A stretch of DNA of 64,000 nucleotides from Candidatus Sumerlaeota bacterium. Its GTDB lineage: Bacteria > Sumerlaeota > Sumerlaeia > MWCT01 > JAUWMI01. The notes under the pieces are model-generated. The model did no database searches and was not told the origin of the DNA. It saw only the letters and a list, made by a program, of their open reading frames with translations. The stretch is from NCBI GenBank assembly GCA_030613245.1, contig JAUWMI010000018.1:1-64000 (forward strand), in the 5' to 3' direction. Made by a program: the position numbers and the translations under genes. Shown piece after piece: positions 1-7,500 of the stretch. Position 1 is the first letter of the stretch. The number at the start of each line of letters is the position of its first letter.

Positions 1-1
1 G

Positions 2-2473
2 TACTATGCGTTCAAGGAAGGGGCGATGTCGCACGTCTATTCTTACTTTTCCGTAGCACTTTTTCTGTATCTTACGCTGCGTGAAAGACGACGTCCGTAC
101 TACCTGAACGTCTTTTACTACGGCCTGGCTGGGGGCCTGATGGTGCTGACGCGCTGGCAATGCGCAGTGTTTTTGGTTGTTCCCGCTGCGTATATTCTGC
201 CGCGACTCATTTCCCACCTGAAGCGACGCCGTTCTGTGTTTCTGGCCTACGAACTTCGCAAGCTGGGTTTCTTTCTTATTGGATTCTTCCTCGTTCTCTC
301 ACTCCAGATGGTCATCTGGTATGTGATTTACGGACAGATTCTCATTATTCCGCAGGGCGAAGAGTTTCTGCGATGGACACGTCCGCAATTCTTGAAAATT
401 CTCTTTTCAGGATGGAACGGTTTCTTTTCCAGCTCGCCCTTTCTACTTCTCAGTATCTTTGGGCTAGCGTATTTCTTAAAACGCCAGGCGCGCCTGGGGA
501 TCGGGCTGATCGCCGCGGTTCTCGCCATGACGTATGTCAATGCGGCAGTGAGTGACTGGTTCGCCGGCACTTCGTTCGGTGCACGCCGCTTCTGCGCGCT
601 GATTCCCATACTCACATTTGGCAGCGCTGCTGCGCTCAGCTGGCTCCACCGCAAGATTAAGACTTGGGGCATCGTGTCCGTACTCGTCCTGTTTACCATC
701 CTCAATGTTTTCCTCGCTATTCTCTTCTCCCGTGGAATCATGAAGTACTACTTCATTGGGCATCATAGCTATGAATGGTGGCTTCTTGTTCGCCATAGCG
801 TACTGCATCCGCTGACGATCTGGGGCGACTCAATCATGATCCAGTACCTCCAGCAGGGTCGGCATATTCTGTCGGCGCTTGGAATGGTAGGACTGGGCCT
901 GGCTGGAATACTGGGAGTAATGTTTGCGGCACGTATCCCATCCTGGCGGCTGGTGTTTCTCAACAAGCCAATTCTCCCGGCTATGGCGATTGGTGGAATT
1001 CTTTGCCTGAATATGTTTTTCCTGATACAGAATCCCCACACATACCCGGCCGGACAATACCTCCGCGACGCACTGGAAGCAAAGAAAGAGGGAAATAGTG
1101 CCAGAGCGCAGAGATTGCTCCAGCATGCTCAGGTGATGGATCCTCAAAGCATCTTGGTCAAATATGAGCTGAGTCTGCTAGCCAAGGAACAGAATTTGCC
1201 TGCCGTTTCCCACGCTATTCTCTCCCACGCCATTCTGTCAGAAGAAAAGCTTATCATCGGGGCAGTGTTGCTGGAAGGACTTTTGCCACCAGGGATCAAA
1301 ATGCAGGCAGTGCGGATGGCACGCGGCAAATACTACACGCATCCAGCGATATCCGGAAACATGATTTACCTCTACCTGTGGGCGAACATGTATGATGAGG
1401 CAAAGCAACGACTGCAGAAAAGCCACATTCTAAATCCTGAATACTCTTTCTTGCGGCATCGGCTGGTTGAAAAAGAGGAGGGGCCCGGCTCTGGCACAGG
1501 GTGTGCGCAGGCGGTGTTGCGATTCGATCCAACCAATCTCATGGCGCTGAACATGGTACGAGATTATGCAGTACAACAGAACAATCCTCAGCTCGTCGAG
1601 CGCTATAATTACCGTATTGAGCACATCCTAGACTCACGCCTTGCCCTACTTCGCCGCGTGGCTGACCGATACGGGGATGAGGGAGAACACTGGCGGCCGG
1701 AATACTTTCAGGCCGCTACGACACTGGCAGATCACCACATGCATCTTGGCAAGCTCGAGGACGCACAGAACATCCTGTCGCCTCTCAATGACTTGGCGGG
1801 GTTTAAACGAACTGCCCAGCGGAAGCTATTGCAAATTGAGTTTCGCAAGGTACGACAGGCGGGTGACGAAACTTCAGATCAAACCACAGTCGAGCAGTTG
1901 GTAGCCACGTATTCTGACGAGCCATACAGCTACGTTTATGCGGCGAAATTCTTCACAGAGGAAGGAAAACTTGAGCGGGCATTGAACCTGATCATGACTG
2001 CATGGCCCCAGGCTCTGAAAGTTCCTGAGTTTAACACGCTTTTTCGCAAAATCATGCTCGAGCCCACGCTGAGCAAGCAGCTCGTCGCAACGGCCTCGGC
2101 ACATGAAATATCCCACGCCAGCTTCTACCTGACCCTGGGCGACAAAATGCTCCTTCTGGGGAACTATCCTGAAGCGATTGGATATTATGAAAAAAGTTTG
2201 CGTCTGATACCGGAGCTAACGGACGCGTATTTCGGACTGGGTGTTGCCTTGTATCACGCGAATCGGCTGGACACAGCGGTAGACGCTCTTGAACAGGCCA
2301 GCCGTCTGGATCCGATGCAGGCACGCATCTATGTCTATCTGGGGAACTGCTACGAGGCACGTCAGGAGCGGGCCAAGGCTCAGGCCGCATACCTCCAGGC
2401 CTATATCTTAGACCCTACCAATGCACCGATTCGCGATAAGGCAAAAGAATTTGGGCTCGCTGACATACTATAA
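2..2473 (+). CDS. Membrane glycosyltransferase-like protein with C-terminal TPR repeats (5' end cut by window)
   Basis: The reading frame is open from base 2, ahead of the first ATG at 26, and the visible sequence begins inside a multi-membrane-segment domain, so the true start lies left of the window. The first ~340 residues hold about eight hydrophobic helices resembling the middle and end of GT-C (PMT/ArnT-like) transferases, which move sugars from lipid carriers at the membrane. The catalytic N-terminal loop is not visible. From about residue 345 to 815 the protein is a soluble helical-repeat region; the last three units (near residues 710-800, e.g. AYFGLGVALYHANRLDTAVD) are clear TPRs. 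The fusion suggests a membrane protein with a large partner-binding tail. The exact substrate cannot be read from the sequence. Confidence 0.75.
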   Translation, partial: YYAFKEGAMSHVYSYFSVALFLYLTLRERRRPYYLNVFYYGLAGGLMVLTRWQCAVFLVVPAAYILPRLISHLKRRRSVFLAYELRKLGFFLIGFFLVLSLQMVIWYVIYGQILIIPQGEEFLRWTRPQFLKILFSGWNGFFSSSPFLLLSIFGLAYFLKRQARLGIGLIAAVLAMTYVNAAVSDWFAGTSFGARRFCALIPILTFGSAAALSWLHRKIKTWGIVSVLVLFTILNVFLAILFSRGIMKYYFIGHHSYEWWLLVRHSVLHPLTIWGDSIMIQYLQQGRHILSALGMVGLGLAGILGVMFAARIPSWRLVFLNKPILPAMAIGGILCLNMFFLIQNPHTYPAGQYLRDALEAKKEGNSARAQRLLQHAQVMDPQSILVKYELSLLAKEQNLPAVSHAILSHAILSEEKLIIGAVLLEGLLPPGIKMQAVRMARGKYYTHPAISGNMIYLYLWANMYDEAKQRLQKSHILNPEYSFLRHRLVEKEEGPGSGTGCAQAVLRFDPTNLMALNMVRDYAVQQNNPQLVERYNYRIEHILDSRLALLRRVADRYGDEGEHWRPEYFQAATTLADHHMHLGKLEDAQNILSPLNDLAGFKRTAQRKLLQIEFRKVRQAGDETSDQTTVEQLVATYSDEPYSYVYAAKFFTEEGKLERALNLIMTAWPQALKVPEFNTLFRKIMLEPTLSKQLVATASAHEISHASFYLTLGDKMLLLGNYPEAIGYYEKSLRLIPELTDAYFGLGVALYHANRLDTAVDALEQASRLDPMQARIYVYLGNCYEARQERAKAQAAYLQAYILDPTNAPIRDKAKEFGLADIL

Positions 2474-2504
2474 CCAAACTCACCATTTATATCTTCTCCT
2501 ACCT

Positions 2505-2564
2505 CACAGGCAAGATGCCTGTGCCACTGTGATAGATTCTGGTGGCACGGGCATCCTGCCCGTG
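2505..2564. repeat. Dispersed double-hairpin repeat (RQDACAT/GTGILPV type)
   Basis: Two perfect hairpins lie side by side: CACAGGCA-AGA-TGCCTGTG (2505-2523) and CACGGGCA-TCC-TGCCCGTG (2546-2564). An outer inverted pair GTGCCAC (2521-2527) / GTGGCAC (2542-2548) links them. Translated in the + frame the element gives HRQDACAT and GTGILPV, strings I recall as recurring in spurious ORFs of many candidate-phylum, cyanobacterial and planctomycete genomes. It sits between the convergent ends of the genes ending at 2473 and 2650, so it could serve as a bidirectional transcription stop. Only one copy is seen in this window. Confidence 0.75.
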
Positions 2565-2649
2565 ATTTTGCGATCACTCTGCACTTTCATTCTGGCAAAG
2601 TATCAAATTAAATAGGTGATGGCGGTTGCGGTGTGTGAGCTCGGGCAAG

Positions 2650-4164
2650 TTAATGGCGACGAAAACTCGCTAGCAGCTCGCATGTCCTATCCTGCTGCTT
2701 GTTCGCCATGCGGGTTGGTACTGTATAGTTATTTGCCATTATGCAGAAAATCAAAAGTTCATTGTCCATCGTAGTCACGTATCCAGAGAGGCTGCGCGCC
2801 CGGCTAATAAATCCGGTCTTCGCGTGAACATTTGCCTCTGCCAATGTACCTTTCATGCGTCGTCTAATTGTCCCATCCACGCCGGCGATCGGGAGCGATT
2901 CGTAAAAGACCTCTCCGTATGGCTGGCGAATCATGTAATCAAGCAGGGCAATAGTATGACGCGGTTGAACCAGATCCCTGCGCGAGAGCCCTGATCCGTC
3001 CGCCATTTTGAACCCGTCAAGGTCTTCGGCGCCGATTGTGCGCAGGAATTCCACCACCACTTCAGCCCCTTTACGGAAACTTCCTTCATCCTTGAACCGA
3101 TACCCGAGGGTTCTCAGCAGGTGGTCAGCATAGAAATTCTGACTTGGCTTATTAATGATCACAATGAGCTCAGAGAGGGGAGGGGAGACATGGGTATGCA
3201 CTAGCGTAAAGTTGGCTGGAGAAAATCGCTCGGCCTTATCGGAATAGTCGTCAATATCCGTTGCGCGACCAAGAACCTCAATTTCCCCGTGCTCAAGCGC
3301 TTCCATGAATAGCGTAGTAGTATAGAGCGTGCCGTTATACACAGAGGCAAAGTGCGAATAAGGGGAGCCTTCCAATGGGATCGAGCCAAAAAATCTGACA
3401 TCATTGCTGGTCATTTCACGATGCAGATCGACCCGCCTGCGAGCGCTGGAACCAGTTGTCAGAACGTTGTTAATAATGGTCAAGTAGCTCGTGTCGGGAT
3501 CAATGGTGCATGTTGCCGGCGCAAAAACCGCCTCTCCCGGGGTTATGGTATAGCTATAGCAATTGTCGCTAATGGCAAGGCCGCTCGAGCCAGTAGCATA
3601 CCAATATGCAAGATCATCGTTTTCCCAGCTGCCCGCGACTGGCGAATCGTCGAAACAATCGTCGTCGCCAACAATATCGCCAGTGATCTGCGTAATTCCC
3701 AGATTGCGAAACGCTTGTACCCATTCATCCAGTATCTGCTCCGTAGTTATCTCCTTGCGATATCGGCCCGAGATTGAGGGGTCTCCTGAGCCAACAATAA
3801 TCACGTCGCCATTCAAGACGCCATCCGCATCAATCGTGCCCTGGTAGAAAATCGGGGTCTCATACCTGAAATCCGGACCGAGCAACGCCAGTGACGTTGC
3901 AGTGGTGTAGAGTTTCATGTTGGAGGCTGGCATAAACCCCTTTCCTTCGCGCAGCGAATAGAGCACATCTCCACTGTCAACTGATTGGATCTTCACGCCC
4001 CAATACGCATTTTCAAACTCCGGCGTGTGAAAGAGATAATCGAGCGTTTCGCGCAGCTCTTGCTCTGAACTTTTCCCCATAAATGGGATTGGTCCAATAG
4101 TAGCACAGCTGAGTAGAATAGCACACATGACAATAAGTACGGAAATGCGAAGCCGAGGGTTCAT
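2650..4164 (-). CDS. dacB: D-alanyl-D-alanine carboxypeptidase/endopeptidase, PBP4 family (peptidase S13), lipoprotein
   Basis: Predicted periplasmic enzyme that trims peptidoglycan stem peptides and cuts D-Ala cross-links. The three active-site motifs of the S13 family are present in order: SxxK in PASNMKLYTT, SxN in AISDN, and KTG in HAKTGFISRA. A DGSGLSR segment typical of the family lies before the KTG. The N-terminus MNPRLRISVLIVMCAILLSC is a lipoprotein signal ending in a lipobox Cys. I chose ATG at 4164 because AGGAGG sits 7 nt upstream of it; an upstream TTG at 4185 would include the ribosome site in the gene. At 504 residues it has the usual family length. It is preceded on the same strand by the FG-GAP gene, 371 nt away. 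Confidence 0.9.
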   Translation of the reverse strand: MNPRLRISVLIVMCAILLSCATIGPIPFMGKSSEQELRETLDYLFHTPEFENAYWGVKIQSVDSGDVLYSLREGKGFMPASNMKLYTTATSLALLGPDFRYETPIFYQGTIDADGVLNGDVIIVGSGDPSISGRYRKEITTEQILDEWVQAFRNLGITQITGDIVGDDDCFDDSPVAGSWENDDLAYWYATGSSGLAISDNCYSYTITPGEAVFAPATCTIDPDTSYLTIINNVLTTGSSARRRVDLHREMTSNDVRFFGSIPLEGSPYSHFASVYNGTLYTTTLFMEALEHGEIEVLGRATDIDDYSDKAERFSPANFTLVHTHVSPPLSELIVIINKPSQNFYADHLLRTLGYRFKDEGSFRKGAEVVVEFLRTIGAEDLDGFKMADGSGLSRRDLVQPRHTIALLDYMIRQPYGEVFYESLPIAGVDGTIRRRMKGTLAEANVHAKTGFISRARSLSGYVTTMDNELLIFCIMANNYTVPTRMANKQQDRTCELLASFRRH

Positions 4165-4483
4165 GGTATGTGCCTCCTTGCACAAATCGGTGTGATAAAA
4201 TCTACTTCTTCGCTTCAGGCTTCTCGTATGACATGGATTGCTCCAAGTGAGAATGGGCCCAGTGCAAAAATGCCATCGCGAGATAGCTCAAAGCAGTATG
4301 TCTCCAGACGATGAAAATGAAATTTCGAAAAGTCAACCCCAAATCAGTCTGATGATCTCTGCTTGACCTTCGCCTGGGTGAACATCGGAATACACTCTCT
4401 GGGAATTGTACTGATTTTCGTTTCAGGCAGAATGTACAAATTGCAGGAATCTCGCAAAGGGATACCTGCAATTTTTATGTCCA
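4165..4483. other. Spacer upstream of dacB, no gene supported
   Basis: The only open frame (minus strand, 4202-4471, 89 codons) has no recognisable family, no good ribosome site and a skewed Cys/Arg/Phe composition typical of chance frames, so I do not call it. The spacer ends in the palindrome at 4484-4513 and presumably holds the dacB promoter, but no clear -35/-10 pair was found. Confidence 0.5.
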
Positions 4484-4513
4484 GGTAGGGACAGATTATA
4501 ATCTGTCCCTACC
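4484..4513. repeat. Perfect 30-bp palindrome, copy 1 of 2
   Basis: GGTAGGGACAGATTA is followed directly by its exact reverse complement, giving 15 paired bases with no loop. It starts 22 bp beyond the stop codon (minus strand) of the FG-GAP gene. A 28-bp stretch including the core GGGACAGATT is repeated identically at 53441-53468, again beyond the 3' end of a minus-strand gene. The position suggests a terminator or mRNA 3'-end element of the REP type; the loopless symmetry would also suit a protein-binding site. Confidence 0.85.
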
Positions 4514-4535
4514 ATTATGCTGGCCGATGCTACGG

Positions 4536-7500
4536 CTAGGGTGCTATCGGAGGCGAAAGTGTCTCAATAGTTGCGCGATCTAGAATCAAGCTTCCAGTTG
4601 CCTCATCATCGGGTGAGAAGTTGAGCATGTCGAAAGAGACGACGAGTCCCTCGCCAACACAAGTTGCTGGCGGCAAGAAGTACATGCGGTCGTATATTGT
4701 GTTTGCGATGCTAGGAGAATTCGCGCCGTCGCCGATGCTTGCGATGCCGAAGGTGTGCGAGGCTTGAAAATTCCCAGCGTTGAACCGCAGCCGCATTTCC
4801 GGAACCAGCGCCGGGTTGGTCACGTCGGTACGCACTTCAAATGTACCTCGATACAGTTTGTTCACCTCAATCGTTATATCTGCCGGATGGCTTCCCCAGA
4901 AGCCAAACGTATTCGTATTGGTTGTTGAGCGCAGCTCAAGCGCACTGGAAGAATGAATATACTGCGGTGAAGTGAACACTATAGGTGCGCCACCCGTTGT
5001 CCAACCATCCTGGCTCGACTCAAAGGTGTAATCCTGAACGACTGTCGCAGGGGAGAGCGAACTCAGAGCAAAACGATCAACGGTAACGCTATCCAGGGCG
5101 AGTTCTGCCTGCGCCGCATCGTCGGGATTGAAGTTGAGAAGATCGAACGCCAGCATAGCGGCGGTATCATTCGCAGGCGGCACAAAGTAGAGGTCGTAGT
5201 CCGTGCCCGCCACGTCGGGAGACGCACCGCCATCACCTGCGCTTTCGATCGAAAGCACATCATACTGCTGGAGGTTCAAGGCATTTGCGCGGAGTCGTAT
5301 CTGGGGAACGACTGGTTGATCCGTTATATCGGTCGAGACCGTGAACCGGGCGCGATAGAGGTAGTCCGAGTCAGCGGCAATCGCATCCTGCGCGCTCTGC
5401 CAGTAGCCAAACGTATTCGTATTCGTTGATGAGGTCATCTTTAGGTAGTCAGCTTCCCAGAGGAAATCAGGAACCGTATAGATAATGGGCGCGCCACCGG
5501 AGGTCCAATCCTCCGTATCTGGTATAAAGTCGAAGACAATCTGCCAGGGCGTGGGTGAGGGGGTTGGTGTGGGAGTTGGAGTGGGCGTGGGTGTAGGACT
5601 AGAAGTCGGCGTAGGCGATGGAGTTGGGCTTGGCGTTGGTGTCGGCGTGGGCGTCGCCGTTGGTGTCGCGGTTGGCGTGGGCGTTGGGGTTGGAGGCGCT
5701 GCAGTACGGAAATCAGCCTCATTCCAGCCATTCCACGGCATGGTCAGCCAGCGCGTGTACTTCTGGTAAGGGGTGGTTGCAGGGTGGTATCGCAGGCGCA
5801 CTCGCCAGTGGTACGGGGTGTTTTGTGTTAGGGCGATGACCAGTTGGTTGATTTCCATCCCTGCTGTACCAGTATCGATCCACGACGCACTCAGTCCTGT
5901 GCTAAGGCCATCGAAGAGAGTTGTTAGACGTTTTACTTCCCACTGTAACTTAACCTTGCCTCGGCCGTAGGGAGTGCGTCCCAGTAAGGCAAGGCGGAAG
6001 GTCATTGTGCTGTCGGACTTACCCAATGGAGCGATAGGCACCGGGGTGTAGCTGCGTCGTTGGCGAGGATTGAGTGAAGGCTGGGCCCAATTGTATCCCC
6101 CATTTCCATAGTGCAAGCAAACCTGACCCTCGTTAGCCTGGCCATCAGCGTACTGATAGACTCCTACTATAACATCTGCATACCCGTCGCCGTCTACATC
6201 CCCTGCCGTGGAAACGGAGTAACCCAGGCGAGCACCTGCCTGGTCTGACTCGACAATACAGTGAGCTTCAGAACTCAGACCGGTGTTACCACCAAGGTAC
6301 ACATAAGCCCTTCCTTCGTCCACTTCGCCATTATTATAGTTATAAGCACCCACAATGACATCTGCATACCCATCACCGTTTACATCACCTGCCGTGGAGA
6401 CAGACGCACCAAAGTTAGTGTATCCTTGATTCCCTTCAGCACTCCACGATGGAGCGGGGCTCAGCCCCAGGACGCTGCTAAGGTAAACAAAGGCGGCCCC
6501 CTCTTTTATAATACCATTTTCATACTGACGAGCCCCAACGATGACGTCCGAAAGGCCGTCGCCATTCACATCTCCGGCAGTAGAAACAGAGCAGCCAAAG
6601 TAGGCCCCCGCCTGATCGGCCTCGGCGTTCCACGAAGACGTCTGGCTGAGCCCCGTGGGGCTCCCATAATAGACGAAAGCCTTGCCTTCGTCTTCTTCCC
6701 CATTGTCATACCAAAGCGCTCCAACAATAACATCAGAATAGCCATCGCGGTTCACATCGCCCGCGGTGGAGACGGAACCGCCAAATCTGCAATGCGCCTG
6801 GTTACCCTCCACACTCCAGGACGGTGTTAAGCTGAGCCCTGACGAACTACCATGGTACACAAACGCAGCACCTTCATTGGTTTGGTCATTGCTATAAAGC
6901 GACGCTCCGATAATGACATCGCCGTATCCATCACCATTCACATCTCCGGCTGTTGAGACTGAACAGCCAAAGTAGTCCGCCCCCGGCTTCGCAGTCCAAT
7001 CCGCCACGGTGCTAAGCCCCCCGGCGCTCCCGTGGTATACATAGGCCGTTTTATCGTAAAGTGCCCCGACAATAACGTCCCCGTAACCGTCGCCATTCAC
7101 ATCCCCTGCAGCGCCAACTGAGTAGCCGAATAGGGAGTATTCCCCGCTCCCTTCCGTGGTCCAATCAGGGGCTACTCGCGAAAGGCCCGCTGCGCTCCCG
7201 TAAAACGCACACGCCATACCCTTGTCTTGCTCGCCGCTGTCGTAATACGGATTTCCGATGATCACGTCCGCATATCCGTCGCCATTTACATCCCCGGCTG
7301 TACCCACACAATGCCCAAACTTTGCATCGGCCTGGTTTGACTCATAGTACCAACTGGGATTGCGACTAAGATCGTCCACCCCGCCATGGTATACGAACGC
7401 TGCCCCTGCATTTGTTCCACCATTATCGTAGTAGCGAGCCCCCACGATGATGTCCGAGTAGCCATCTCCATTCACATCTCCGGCCGTCGCCACGGAATAG

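Noticed and set aside
2421-2615. 64-codon ORF covering the RQDACAT repeat
   Set aside because: It is the translation of a hairpin repeat overlapping the end of the upstream gene, not a gene.
4202-4471. 89-codon minus-strand ORF between dacB and the FG-GAP gene
   Set aside because: Composition is Cys/Arg/Phe rich without domain resemblance, no good ribosome site.
5485-5769. Gly-Val repeat ORF on the plus strand
   Set aside because: Antisense reading of the Pro-Thr linker of the FG-GAP gene.
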